NCBI RefSeq assembly: GCF_900112185.1
Contig: NZ_FOKP01000002.1
Coordinates: 124,001 to 188,000 of the forward strand
Origin: Allobosea sp. CRIB-10
Lineage (GTDB): Bacteria; Pseudomonadota; Alphaproteobacteria; Rhizobiales; Beijerinckiaceae
Direction: 5' to 3'
DNA length: 64,000 nt
In this document: positions 34,915-43,441 of the stretch, one piece after another
Numbering within the stretch: the first letter of the stretch is position 1
Layout of the letters: each line of letters begins with the position of its first letter
Position numbers and translations under genes: made by a program
The notes under the pieces: generated by a model
What the model was told of the DNA's origin: nothing
The model's input: only the letters and a program-made list of their open reading frames with translations
The model's database searches: none

Positions 34915-36372
34915 TCAAGCTGCGGCGACCCGTTCGCAGAACTCGGCGACCTCGCGGCGGATGCGCTGGGCCTGCGTCGCCAGATCGTTGGACGAGCTCT
35001 GCAGACTGCCGGCGGCGGCGTATGTGCGCTCCGTCACCGCTTCGAAGCTCTGCAGGGTCTGGGCACTGCGACTGGCGCCATCGGAGGAGATCTGGACCTC
35101 TCTGGCGATCTCGGCCGTAGCGCGATCCTGCTCGCCGACGGCATAGGCGATCGCGACCGAGACGGTCTCGACCTCCCCGATCGCGTCGACGATCTCGCGG
35201 ATCGATTTGAGCGAGCGCTGCGAGGCGGTCTGGATCGCTTCGATCGAGCGCGCGACTTCCGCGGTCGCAGTAGCCGTCTGCGCCGAGAGCGTCTTCACCT
35301 CGCTGGCGACGACGGCGAAGCCCTTGCCCATGGCACCGGCGCGCGCCGCCTCGATCGTCGCATTGAGTGCCAGCATGCTGGTCTGTGCAGCGATCCCGCG
35401 GATGATCTCGACCACAGCCCCCACGCTTTCGCCGGTGTGCGCCAGAGCTTCGATCTCGGTGCTGGCGGCACGGGCAAGCCTCGCAGCCGATTGCGAGCTG
35501 CCGGCCGATTGCGTGACGTTGCGACCGATCTCGGCGATCGAGGAGGCCAGCTCCTGACTGGCCGCTGCGGTCTGCTCGATGCTGGTCGTCATCTCGGTCG
35601 AGCTGCGCGAGATGAGCGTCATCTGCTGTCGGGCACGGTCGGAAGCGCCGGTCAAGCCACGGGCATCGACCTGCATCGCTTCAGAAGCCTTGTCGAGCAC
35701 CGCCATGGCGCCGTCCATCTCGTCGCGGAAATGCTCGACCATGGCGCGCAGGCGCTGGGCGCGTGCCTCGGCATCGTCAGCGAGCGCCCGCTCGCGTTCG
35801 CCCGTCAGCCGCTCACGCTCGGCGACCTCTTCGGCGCGACGCAGATTGGCCTCGGTCTGCGCGAAGATACGGGCGGTCATCACCGCGATCACCGCAAGGA
35901 AGGCCGTCTCGACCACGACGATGACGGCGTGCAGCAGGACCCGCAGCAGGTTGCCGCCCTGATAGAACACGGCGGCGGGCAGGACGAACTGCAGCACCAG
36001 ATGGTGCGCCGCCGTGAGGGCGGCGCCCAGGATGATCGGCCTCCAGTCGCAGAAGCCGGCGAGCAGCGCCAACACGGCGAAATAATACATATGCATGTCG
36101 GGCTGCCAGGGATGCCCGGAGAAGACCGCGACCAGGATCGAGACCTGGCCGATCAGCGCGACCGCTATTGCGCACTGCGCCGTCAGGGTCGCGCCCGTGC
36201 TGCGATAGGCGATCAGCGCCACGAGCGCGAGCATCAACGCGCCGAGCCCTGGCACCAGTCCGTCGCCGGCCTGAGCCAGCGATGCCAGCGCGAGCAGCGG
36301 GATGTGGAGAAAGGCTAGACCGATCAGGCAGCGAGCGACCAGGTCGCGAAGGCCGGGCAAAGTCAGAGTCAT
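34915..36372 (-). CDS. Membrane-bound methyl-accepting chemotaxis-type transducer
   Basis: A 485-residue signal transducer. The N-terminal 185 residues are strongly hydrophobic, with about six membrane segments and no large periplasmic sensor. A coiled-coil (about 190-230, EERERLTGERERALADDAEA region) leads to a cytoplasmic MCP signalling domain with the conserved hairpin tip AAQTSMLALNATIEAARAGA. No HAMP domain is evident. The ATG at 36372 overlaps the stop of the small membrane protein gene by ATGA. What it senses is unknown; a bilayer- or quinone-embedded signal is possible given the multi-span sensor. Confidence 0.88.
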   Translation of the reverse strand: MTLTLPGLRDLVARCLIGLAFLHIPLLALASLAQAGDGLVPGLGALMLALVALIAYRSTGATLTAQCAIAVALIGQVSILVAVFSGHPWQPDMHMYYFAVLALLAGFCDWRPIILGAALTAAHHLVLQFVLPAAVFYQGGNLLRVLLHAVIVVVETAFLAVIAVMTARIFAQTEANLRRAEEVAERERLTGERERALADDAEARAQRLRAMVEHFRDEMDGAMAVLDKASEAMQVDARGLTGASDRARQQMTLISRSSTEMTTSIEQTAAASQELASSIAEIGRNVTQSAGSSQSAARLARAASTEIEALAHTGESVGAVVEIIRGIAAQTSMLALNATIEAARAGAMGKGFAVVASEVKTLSAQTATATAEVARSIEAIQTASQRSLKSIREIVDAIGEVETVSVAIAYAVGEQDRATAEIAREVQISSDGASRSAQTLQSFEAVTERTYAAAGSLQSSSNDLATQAQRIRREVAEFCERVAAA

Positions 36373-36731
36373 AGGCTGCTCGTTTCGGCCTCTGATGAGA
36401 TGACGCAACCGGCGAGTCCGTCGAGGCGCAGCATCAGCAGCGCGCCGACCGGTCTCGCTGATGTCTCCGGCGCAAGCACGACGATAAAAGGAACCGCGCC
36501 TTGCCGCAGAATCCTGGCGCCGGTCGCCAGGCTGCGTGCCACCGCCTCATCCCCGGAGACCCAGGGCGGGAAGATGGCAGCCAATGGCACTGAAGAGCTG
36601 GTGACGGGCCCGGGAAGACTGGCTAAGGCCAAGAGGCCGGAGCAAAGCGCCAGACCCGTGATCATGCCGATATCGCGCCACTGCTGAAGTCGTCGAGAAC
36701 GGGGAACAGCCGGTATCGCGGCGTAACTCAT
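36369..36731 (-). CDS. Small membrane protein of unknown function, coupled to the MCP gene
   Basis: A 120-residue protein with one clear hydrophobic segment near residues 23-45 (MITGLALCSGLLALASLPGP) and a soluble C-terminal part containing AIFPPWVSGDEAVARSLATG and FIVVLAPE. The ATG at 36731 is preferred over 36752. Its stop overlaps the transducer start, so the two are translationally coupled and likely work together. I do not recognise a domain. Its upstream gap carries a CtrA box shared with the divergent tadE gene. Confidence 0.7.
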   Translation of the reverse strand: MSYAAIPAVPRSRRLQQWRDIGMITGLALCSGLLALASLPGPVTSSSVPLAAIFPPWVSGDEAVARSLATGARILRQGAVPFIVVLAPETSARPVGALLMLRLDGLAGCVISSEAETSSL

Positions 36732-36797
36732 CTTCGGCCCGGCTCTCAGCATGGCTAACGTAACGTTGCCTTCAACGATGTTCCTGAGCTGCGGGTA

Positions 36798-36812
36798 TTA
36801 AATTTCTCTTAA
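36798..36812. promoter_or_regulatory. CtrA box between transducer operon and tad genes
   Basis: TTAA-ATTTCTC-TTAA exactly matches TTAA-N7-TTAA. It lies in the 189-bp divergent gap, 67 bp from the start of the small membrane protein gene and 108 bp from tadE. The rest of the gap is AT-rich (for example ATGAAAAAATACAACTTTTA at 36841-36860). In Caulobacter, Tad pilus genes belong to the CtrA regulon, so control of tadE-tadG is plausible. This is inference from the motif. Confidence 0.65.
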
Positions 36813-36920
36813 TCGCGGATTCATTCCGTAAACGTGCGTACATGAAAAAATACAACTTTTACGAATATTAAACCGAGCAGCTTTACGCCTATTGGTTGTA
36901 TCCAAGAGGAGGGATGCGCC

Positions 36921-37349
36921 ATGCGGTTGCTCGTTCCTGGTTTTAGACGCGATCAGTCGGCCAGCACGGCGGTCGAGTTCGCCTTCGTCGCGCCGATCCT
37001 GTTGCTGCTTCTGTTCGGCATCATCGGATACGGGCACGCTTTCGGCGTGTATCACGGCGTGCAGCAACTGGCTGCTGAAGCGGCCCGCGCCTCCGTAGCC
37101 GGGCTCGATGACGCCGAACGCGAGCGGCTCGCACGCGCTTTCGTCACGCGCAGCATCGGTTCCTACGCTTTTCTCCAACCGGACAAGCTGACCGTTCGCA
37201 CGACGTCCCTGGGCGCGCCGTCGCCGAGCTTCGAGGTCGCGATCACCTACGACTATTCGGACAGCGCCTTCAACCGGCTGGCCTCGATCATTGCGCTGCC
37301 GCTCCCGGTCGTCGAGCGCCGCGCCGTCGTCCAGCGCGGCGGCTACTGA
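36921..37349 (+). CDS. tadE: TadE-like pseudopilin
   Basis: A 142-residue minor pilin-like protein of the Flp/Tad system. The N-terminus has the TadE signature: a charged leader, then QSASTAVEFAFVAPILLLLLFGIIGYGHAF, where the conserved Glu follows the prepilin-type region and a single membrane span covers about 19-40. The C-terminal part is periplasmic. A CtrA box lies upstream and a TadG-like gene follows after 33 bp. The core tad assembly genes are not in the window, so this is an accessory locus. Confidence 0.88.
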   Translation: MRLLVPGFRRDQSASTAVEFAFVAPILLLLLFGIIGYGHAFGVYHGVQQLAAEAARASVAGLDDAERERLARAFVTRSIGSYAFLQPDKLTVRTTSLGAPSPSFEVAITYDYSDSAFNRLASIIALPLPVVERRAVVQRGGY

Positions 37350-37382
37350 CCCGATCCGATATCGGCCGACAAGGGGGCCCTC

Positions 37383-39053
37383 ATGATCCGTTCGTTCCGG
37401 AGATTCCTCGCCGACCGTCGCGGCATCTCGACCATCGTCTTTGCAGGCTCGTCCCTGGTCCTCTTCGGCTTCGGCACCATGGCGATCGATGTCGGGAGCT
37501 TCTTCTACCAGAAGCGCCGGCAGCAGACCGCGACCGATCTTGCGGCACTCGCCGCCGCGGCCGACCTTGAGCGCGCGACGAATGCAGCCCGGTCGAGCGC
37601 CGGCCGCAACGGCTTTTCGACCAACACCATCGAGACGGTGCAGACCGGCACCTATACGCCCGATGCGCGCCTGGCACCCGATGCGCGCTTCCGGCAGGGT
37701 TCGGGATCGTCGGCCAACGCCGCCCGGGTCGAGATGCGGGCGACCACGCCGATGATCCTCGGCCGTGTCCTGGCTCCCAGCCTGGGCGGCGAGGTCGCCA
37801 TCGTGACCCGAGCCACCGCCGCGCAGGACGCGCAGGCTGCCTTCGCCATCGGCTCACGGCTGGCCCGCGTCGAGGGCGGCGCCCTCAACGGTCTGCTCGG
37901 CGGCCTGCTCGGCACGAGCCTGTCGCTCTCGGTGATGGATTACGAAGGGTTGGCGCGCGCGCGGATCGACCTGTTCGGCTTCGCGCGACAGCTCGCAACG
38001 CGCGCGGCGATCTCGGCACTGACCTTCGATGACGTCATCCGCGCCAGCATCCGCATCGGGGACGTGATCCTGGCGGCCCAGGACGCCGCACGCGACCAAG
38101 GCGCCGGCAGCGACGCGATCGCGGCACTGGGACGCCTGGCTGGAGCCGTCGCCGGCTCGGCGCAGCGCATCAACCTGCAAAGTCTCGTCTCGTTCGGCAG
38201 CCATGGCGGCCGTCGGCTGAACGAAGAGGTGCCGCTCAAGGCATCGCTGTCGGCGCTCGATCTCGTCTCGGCCGCTGCCCAGATCGCCAATGGCTCGCGT
38301 CAGCTCGATCTCAGCCTCGCCGTCAATGTGCCCGGCCTCGCTTCAGTGTCGCTCAAGCTGGGCATCGGCGAGCGGCCGGTCGGCACCAGCCTCGTCCGCG
38401 TCGACCGCGCCGGAGCAAGCGTCCACACCGCCCAGACGCGCCTGCTGCTGACGTTGACCCTAGTCGGCAGCGGCCAGGCCTCGCTAGTCAAGCTGCCGCT
38501 CTATCTGGAGCTCGCCTCCGCGACTGCCCGTCTGACCTCGGTCTCCTGCGGGGCCGGCGACATCACCAGCTCCCGAGTGACGCTCGGCGTGACCCCGGCC
38601 GTCGTGGATGCCTGGATCGGGCAGGTCTCCAATGCCGAGTTCAACAATTTCAGCACGCGGCCGAATCCGCCGCCTGCAACCGTGCTCGACCTGCTCGGCC
38701 TCGCCAAGGTGACGGCCCGGGCGCATGTCACGATCAGCAACACCAGCGAGACCCCGGTCAGCTTCAGCTATGCGGAGATCCAGCGGGCCGACAAGAAGAC
38801 GACCTCGACGCAGAACTTCGTCGCGAGCCTGTTGTCGCGACTGGTGGGGGATCTCGACCTGCGCGTCGAACTGCTTGGGCTGGGCCTTCCCATACCCGGC
38901 CTGGACGGCGCCGTCTCCGGCGTCATCGCCGGCGCCGCGGCACCGCTCGACCAGGTGCTGACGAGCCTGCTCAACACCCTCGGGGTCGGGCTGGGGCAGG
39001 CCGACAGCTGGGTCAGCGGCGTACGCTGCGGCGGGGCCGTGCTGATCCAGTAG
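37383..39053 (+). CDS. tadG: TadG-like pilus assembly protein
   Basis: A 556-residue protein with an N-terminal membrane span (about 18-40, TIVFAGSSLVLFGFGTMAI) in the TadG context DVGSFFYQKRRQQTATDLAALAAAADL. The rest is a long periplasmic region rich in Ala, Leu, Ser and Val, with repeated amphipathic segments and only two or three cysteines. I see no von Willebrand A metal site (DxSxS), unlike some TadG proteins. The start ATG at 37383 follows AAGGGGGCCCTC. It likely works with TadE at the envelope. The stop is 3 bp from the convergent phosphatase gene. Confidence 0.83.
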   Translation: MIRSFRRFLADRRGISTIVFAGSSLVLFGFGTMAIDVGSFFYQKRRQQTATDLAALAAAADLERATNAARSSAGRNGFSTNTIETVQTGTYTPDARLAPDARFRQGSGSSANAARVEMRATTPMILGRVLAPSLGGEVAIVTRATAAQDAQAAFAIGSRLARVEGGALNGLLGGLLGTSLSLSVMDYEGLARARIDLFGFARQLATRAAISALTFDDVIRASIRIGDVILAAQDAARDQGAGSDAIAALGRLAGAVAGSAQRINLQSLVSFGSHGGRRLNEEVPLKASLSALDLVSAAAQIANGSRQLDLSLAVNVPGLASVSLKLGIGERPVGTSLVRVDRAGASVHTAQTRLLLTLTLVGSGQASLVKLPLYLELASATARLTSVSCGAGDITSSRVTLGVTPAVVDAWIGQVSNAEFNNFSTRPNPPPATVLDLLGLAKVTARAHVTISNTSETPVSFSYAEIQRADKKTTSTQNFVASLLSRLVGDLDLRVELLGLGLPIPGLDGAVSGVIAGAAAPLDQVLTSLLNTLGVGLGQADSWVSGVRCGGAVLIQ

Positions 39054-39056
39054 GGG

Positions 39057-39506
39057 TCAGGACCTCAGCCGTGTCTTGATCCGCTGCATCAGGCCGTCGC
39101 GGACGGCGCGATAGGCATCGAGCACCTGCTCGCGCGAGCCCTGGATGATGGTCGGGTCCGGTGTCGGCCAATACTCGACCTCGGCGGCGACGGTGCGGGT
39201 GAGTTCGAGCGCCTTGTGGTGTGCCTCCGGCGAAAGCGAGACGATCAGGTCGAAGTTGAGCCCTTCCCACTCCTCCAGCTCCTCGACCGTCTTCGGCTTG
39301 TGCTTGTGCGCGTCGATGCCGATCTCGTCGAGGACCGACAGCGCGAAGGGATCGAGCTCGCCCTTGCGCTTGCCGGCGGCGGACTGGACATAGATCGACT
39401 TGCCGAAGAAGTGCTTGGCCAGCGCCTCGGCCATGGGCGAACGCACCGCATTGTAGGCGCACATGAACAGCACGCTCTGGAGCTTGCGCGATACGGGCGA
39501 CTCCAA
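39057..39506 (-). CDS. Low-molecular-weight phosphatase / ArsC-like protein
   Basis: A 149-residue protein of the low-molecular-weight tyrosine phosphatase fold. The P-loop is CAYNAVRS (C-x5-R-S, Cys16) and the general-acid loop is PTPDPT, so it looks catalytically competent. It could be a protein tyrosine phosphatase or an arsenate reductase relative. The frame starts with a TTG at 39506, behind GGAAGGG located in the end of the upstream UPF0262 gene; the 4-bp gap suggests coupling. It is the last gene of the murA-hisD block here. The biological substrate is not known. Confidence 0.85.
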   Translation of the reverse strand: MESPVSRKLQSVLFMCAYNAVRSPMAEALAKHFFGKSIYVQSAAGKRKGELDPFALSVLDEIGIDAHKHKPKTVEELEEWEGLNFDLIVSLSPEAHHKALELTRTVAAEVEYWPTPDPTIIQGSREQVLDAYRAVRDGLMQRIKTRLRS

Positions 39507-39510
39507 GCGC

Positions 39511-39984
39511 TCAGCCCTTCCAGTGCAGCGCGTAGATCAAGGTGAAGAGGCGGCGGGCGGTCTCGTTGTCGATCTCGACCTTGTTCGCCAGCCGCTCGAC
39601 CAGGAGAACTGCGGCCTCGTCGTGCAGGCCGCGGCGGCCCATGTCGATCGCCTCGATCTGCGCCGGCGTGGCGGTGCGGATGGCGGCGTAGTAGCTGTCG
39701 CAGACCAGCTCATAGTCCTTGATGATGCGCTTGAGGGGCGTCAGCGAGAGATGGTGCGTGACGATGGGGGCACCGTCGGCACTCTTCACCTCGAAGGCGA
39801 GCCGCCGCTCGACCAAAGCAAGATGGACGGCATAGGGTCCGCCGTCAAAATCCGGCAGGGCGAAGTGGTTGCGCTCGATCAGGTCGTAGATCGCGACGGC
39901 GCGCTCATGCTCCTGGTCGGCGCTGCCGCGCCCGAGCGAGGCCTCGTCGAGCGTGACGGCGACCAGATGGTTGCGTTCCGACAT
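39511..39984 (-). CDS. UPF0262 family protein
   Basis: A 157-residue cytoplasmic protein belonging to an uncharacterised, alphaproteobacteria-restricted family. Recognisable parts are LVAVTLDEASLGRGSADQEH at the start, LKRIIKDYELVCDSYY in the middle and DNETARRLFTLIYALHWKG at the end. The ATG at 39984 follows GGAGGGC. It lies between hisD and the low-molecular-weight phosphatase gene, an order kept in many Hyphomicrobiales. Function unknown. A palindromic repeat precedes it. Confidence 0.9.
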   Translation of the reverse strand: MSERNHLVAVTLDEASLGRGSADQEHERAVAIYDLIERNHFALPDFDGGPYAVHLALVERRLAFEVKSADGAPIVTHHLSLTPLKRIIKDYELVCDSYYAAIRTATPAQIEAIDMGRRGLHDEAAVLLVERLANKVEIDNETARRLFTLIYALHWKG

Positions 39985-39997
39985 GTGCCCTCCGCCA

Positions 39998-40047
39998 GAG
40001 CATGTTCCGCAAAAAGTGGGCACCACTTTTGCGATCGGAACATGCTC
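39998..40047. repeat. Dispersed palindromic element, family E
   Basis: GAGCATGTTCCG, then CAAAAAGTGG, pairs with CCACTTTTG and CGGAACATGCTC around GCA; the right arm has three extra bases. It is a known type of intergenic palindrome in this order. It lies 14 bp upstream of the UPF0262 start, so it would be in that gene's 5' leader. Confidence 0.8.
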
Positions 40048-40075
40048 AACTTTTTGATTTTGCGCGAATTCTTTT

Positions 40076-40099
40076 CGATTGACCGATACCGGTCAATCG
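40076..40099. repeat. 10-bp perfect inverted repeat between hisD and UPF0262
   Basis: CGATTGACCG (40076-40085) and CGGTCAATCG (40090-40099) flank ATAC. It sits 45 bp downstream of the hisD stop on the minus strand and next to the family-E element. It may be a processing or attenuation hairpin or a protein-binding site. Confidence 0.5.
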
Positions 40100-40143
40100 G
40101 AAAGCGCGCCAGCAGATGTCGGCGCAGAATCGCCGCCTCGACG

Positions 40144-41436
40144 TCAGCCGTTGAGTCGGATCGTCACGGAACGCGCATGCGCCTGCAAGCCCTCGGCTTC
40201 AGCGAGCTCCGTCGCGGCGCCGGCAAGCGCCCGCAACGACTCGGAATCGCATTTCAGCAGCGAGGTGCGCTTCATGAAATCGGGGACGCCGAGCCCGGAG
40301 GAGAAACGGGCCGAGCGGGCAGTCGGCAGGACGTGGTTCGAGCCGCCGACATAGTCGCCGATCGCCTCGGGCGTGTGCCCGCCGAGGAAGATCGCGCCGG
40401 CATTGCGGATGCGCGCCGCCAGCCCCTCGGCATCGGCCGCGATGATCTCGAGATGCTCCGGCGCCAGCCGATCGACCAGCGGGATCGCCTGATCGAGCGC
40501 CTCGACGAGGATGACCGCGCCGAACTCGCGCCAGCTTGCCCCGGCGATCTCGGCGCGCGGCAAGGTCTTGAGCTGGCCTTCGACCGCGCGCTCGACCGCA
40601 TCGGCGAGCGCGGCGTCGTCGGTGATCAGGATCGACTGGGCGGCGGTGTCATGCTCGGCCTGGGCGAGCAGGTCGGCGGCGATCCAGTCGGGATTGGCGC
40701 CCGCATCGGCCAGGACCAGCACCTCGGAGGGGCCGGCGATCATGTCGATGCCGACCGTGCCGAAGACACGGCGCTTGGCGGCGGCGACATAGGCGTTGCC
40801 GGGGCCGACGATCTTGGCGACCGGCGCGATCGTCTGCGTGCCATGGGCCAGCGCGGCGACGGCCTGCGCCCCGCCGACCTTGTAGATCTCGTCGATGCCG
40901 GCGAGCTTCGCCGCGGCGAGCACCAGCGGATTGCCCTCGCCACGCGGCGTCGGCGCGACCATGACGAGGCGATCCACGCCGGCGACCTTGGCCGGCACCG
41001 CATTCATCAGCACCGAAGAGGGATAACTCGCCGTGCCGCCGGGCACATAGAGCCCGACCGCCTCGACCGCGCTCCAGCGCCAGCCGCTCTCGACACCCAG
41101 CGCATCGCGCGACCAGGAATCGGCCGGCTTCTGGCGCAGGTGATAAGCCTCGATCCGCGCGCGCGCCGTCTCGAGCGCGGCGAGCTGCTCGCGCGTGCAG
41201 GCGGCTACCGCCGCCTCTATCTCGCGGTCGGTGACACGAAGCGTCTGCGGTGTCAGTGCGAGCTTGTCGAAGCGCTCCGTGTAATCGATCAGCGCGGCAT
41301 CGCCGCGGGCGCGGACATCGGCGATGATCGCGGCGGCAACCTGGTCGACGTCCTCGGAGACCTCGCGCTTCATCGCGAGCAGAGCGGAAAACTTCCGCTC
41401 GAAACCGGCGTCGCGTGCGTCAAGCCTGATCGGCAT
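40144..41436 (-). CDS. hisD: Histidinol dehydrogenase
   Basis: A 430-residue zinc enzyme performing the last two steps of histidine synthesis (histidinol to histidine). The signature [34 protein letters not shown] is intact, with the Glu and His pair used in catalysis in RLAPEHLEI and the metal-binding GGSNHVLPT. The ATG at 41436 begins the family N-terminus [12 protein letters not shown]; upstream in-frame residues overlap the DUF2948 gene. It lies between DUF2948 and UPF0262 genes rather than in a his operon, as is usual in alphaproteobacteria. Confidence 0.96.
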   Translation of the reverse strand: MPIRLDARDAGFERKFSALLAMKREVSEDVDQVAAAIIADVRARGDAALIDYTERFDKLALTPQTLRVTDREIEAAVAACTREQLAALETARARIEAYHLRQKPADSWSRDALGVESGWRWSAVEAVGLYVPGGTASYPSSVLMNAVPAKVAGVDRLVMVAPTPRGEGNPLVLAAAKLAGIDEIYKVGGAQAVAALAHGTQTIAPVAKIVGPGNAYVAAAKRRVFGTVGIDMIAGPSEVLVLADAGANPDWIAADLLAQAEHDTAAQSILITDDAALADAVERAVEGQLKTLPRAEIAGASWREFGAVILVEALDQAIPLVDRLAPEHLEIIAADAEGLAARIRNAGAIFLGGHTPEAIGDYVGGSNHVLPTARSARFSSGLGVPDFMKRTSLLKCDSESLRALAGAATELAEAEGLQAHARSVTIRLNG

Positions 41437-41462
41437 GGCAAATATCCTGACCGGAAGAGGGT

Positions 41463-41906
41463 TCAGCCGGCGTCCGGGTGAGCGGGCGTCGCCACGGCCT
41501 CCCAGATCGGACCGAGATCCTTCATCTGCGCCTCGATGCATTCGACATCGAGGCGGATGGCGGCGCCATCCGAGAAATGCAGGGTCACTTGCCCCGCCGG
41601 ATCGTCGCTTTGCCCGGAGAAGGTGACGGCGAGCAGGCTGAGCACGGCGTCGCCCGCCGCGACCTTGGTGCTGCGCGCCGCCGTGACGCGCTCGAAATGC
41701 AGGGCAGAGAGCCGGCGGCGCTTCTGGCCTTGCGCCGCGCCTTCCCAGTCGAAGCGGCGCAGTGCCAGAGCGAAGCGCTTCTCGGAGGGCAGATAGGCGA
41801 TGTCGCCGCGCTTCAGGACGGCGTCCTGCAGATGCGCCGAGATCACCGACAGATCGTCGGCGTCCAGGGCGATCAGCTTCAGCGGGTCGGCGGCGGGATC
41901 GGACAT
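41463..41906 (-). CDS. DUF2948 family protein
   Basis: A 147-residue cytoplasmic protein of an uncharacterised alphaproteobacterial family. Recognisable segments are LKLIALDADDLSVISAHLQD, the central FALALRRFDWE and the C-terminal IRLDVECIEAQMKDLGPIW. It lies between murA and hisD on the same strand, with gaps of 31 and 26 bp, so the three are probably one transcript. No catalytic motif is apparent and the function is unknown. It is intact and of normal length. Confidence 0.9.
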   Translation of the reverse strand: MSDPAADPLKLIALDADDLSVISAHLQDAVLKRGDIAYLPSEKRFALALRRFDWEGAAQGQKRRRLSALHFERVTAARSTKVAAGDAVLSLLAVTFSGQSDDPAGQVTLHFSDGAAIRLDVECIEAQMKDLGPIWEAVATPAHPDAG

Positions 41907-41937
41907 GCGCCTTATCTGGCGGGGGCAGTGCCTTGCG

Positions 41938-43227
41938 TCAACCGCTGATGCGCTCGACCTGCGCGCCGCAACGGCCGAGCTTGGCCTCCAGCGCCTCGAA
42001 ACCGCGGTCGAGATGGTAGACGCGGTTGATCATCGTCTCGCCCTCGGCGACGAGGCCGCCGATGACCAGCGAGACCGAGGCGCGCAGATCGGTCGCCATC
42101 ACCGGCGCGCCGGTGAGCTTCTCGACGCCGTCGACATAGGCGGCATCGCCGTCGAGCCGGATCTTGGCGCCGAGCCGGGCGAGCTCCTGCACATGCATGA
42201 AGCGGTTCTCGAAAATGGTCTCGCGGATGCGCGAGGTGCCCTTGGCCCTGGTCATCAGCGCCATCAACTGGGCCTGGAGATCGGTCGGAAAGCCCGGGAA
42301 CGGATCGGTGGTGACGTCGACCGGCTCCAGCGCCGCGCCGTTGCGGCGGACGCGGACGCCCTCATTGGTCTCGGTGACCTCGACCCCGGCCTGGCTGATC
42401 ACGTCCAGCGCCGCCTGCAGCAGGTCGGCGCGGGCGCCTTCGAGCAGCACGTCGCCGCCGGTCATCGCCACCGCCATGGCATAGGTGCCGGTCTCGATCC
42501 GGTCCGGCAGGACGGCATGGTGCGCCCCGCCGAGGCGCGAGACGCCGCGGATGGTGATGGTGGAGGTGCCGGCGCCTTCGATCTTGGCGCCCATCTTCTC
42601 CAGGCAGGCGGCGAGGTCGACCACCTCAGGCTCGCGCGCAGCGTTCTCGATCACCGTGGTGCCGTCGGCGAGGACAGCGGCCATCAGCGCGGTATGGGTG
42701 CCGCCGACCGTGACCTTCGGGAAGACGATCTCGGCGCCCTTCAGCCCCTTCGGCGCGCGGGCCAGCGCATAGCCGCCCTCGATGGTGATGGTGGCGCCGA
42801 GGCGCTCCAGCGCCATCAGCAGGAGATCGACCGGGCGGGTGCCGATGGCGCAGCCGCCGGGCAGCGAGACCTTGGCCTCGCCCATGCGGGCCAGGATCGG
42901 CGCGATCACCCAGAAGCTCGCGCGCATGGTCGAGACCAGCTCGTAAGGCGCGCAGGTGTCGACGATCTGGCGGGCGGTCAGCGCCACCGTCTGTCCGGTC
43001 TCGGCGCTCTGGCCGATGCGCTTGCCGGCGACCGAGCGGTCGACGCCGTGATTGGAGAGGATGCGCGAGAGCGCGCTGACATCGGAGAGGCGCGGGACGT
43101 TGGTGAGCGTCAGCGTCTCGTCGGTGAGGAGGCTGGCGATCATCAGCGGCAGTGCCGCGTTCTTCGCGCCTGAGATCGGGATCACGCCATTGAGGCGCTG
43201 GCCGCCGGTGATGCGGATACGGTCCAT
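41938..43227 (-). CDS. murA: UDP-N-acetylglucosamine 1-carboxyvinyltransferase
   Basis: A 429-residue essential enzyme that transfers enolpyruvate from PEP to UDP-GlcNAc, the first committed step of peptidoglycan synthesis. Key regions are the N-terminal [20 protein letters not shown] and the active-site loop [14 protein letters not shown]. In that loop the usual Cys is followed by Ala, and the Cys (fosfomycin target in other MurA) is retained. The ATG at 43227 starts the family N-terminus MDRIRITGG; the longer frame is spurious. It leads the murA - DUF2948 - hisD - UPF0262 - phosphatase block. Confidence 0.96.
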   Translation of the reverse strand: MDRIRITGGQRLNGVIPISGAKNAALPLMIASLLTDETLTLTNVPRLSDVSALSRILSNHGVDRSVAGKRIGQSAETGQTVALTARQIVDTCAPYELVSTMRASFWVIAPILARMGEAKVSLPGGCAIGTRPVDLLLMALERLGATITIEGGYALARAPKGLKGAEIVFPKVTVGGTHTALMAAVLADGTTVIENAAREPEVVDLAACLEKMGAKIEGAGTSTITIRGVSRLGGAHHAVLPDRIETGTYAMAVAMTGGDVLLEGARADLLQAALDVISQAGVEVTETNEGVRVRRNGAALEPVDVTTDPFPGFPTDLQAQLMALMTRAKGTSRIRETIFENRFMHVQELARLGAKIRLDGDAAYVDGVEKLTGAPVMATDLRASVSLVIGGLVAEGETMINRVYHLDRGFEALEAKLGRCGAQVERISG

Positions 43228-43279
43228 CGGGCTCGTCCTGCAGGACGGCCGGCAGAAAGGCCGGCCGGAAAAGGGGGGA

Positions 43280-43441
43280 TCAGGACCGGGGAGTGTCGGC
43301 CTGGGTGGGCGGTAGCGTGTCCTCGGCCGTCGTTTCCGAGGCACGCCTGGCCCTTGCCTGCGCCTTGCGGCGCTTCAGATTTTCGCGGAGGGCGGCGGCG
43401 AGGCGCGCCCTTCTCTCATCTTCGGCTTCGGTCTGGCGGCT
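43280..43441 (-). CDS. Small basic protein upstream of murA
   Basis: About 53 residues. The core [20 protein letters not shown] is a charged amphipathic helix, followed by an acidic, Thr/Pro-rich tail. Small proteins of this kind are common in Hyphomicrobiales, but I cannot name a function. The start is uncertain: a TTG at 43441 (giving [11 protein letters not shown]) has a weak GAG site, and a TTG at 43471 is the other option; no ATG is available. It is 52 bp upstream of murA on the same strand. Confidence 0.5.
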   Translation of the reverse strand, partial: SRQTEAEDERRARLAAALRENLKRRKAQARARRASETTAEDTLPPTQADTPRS

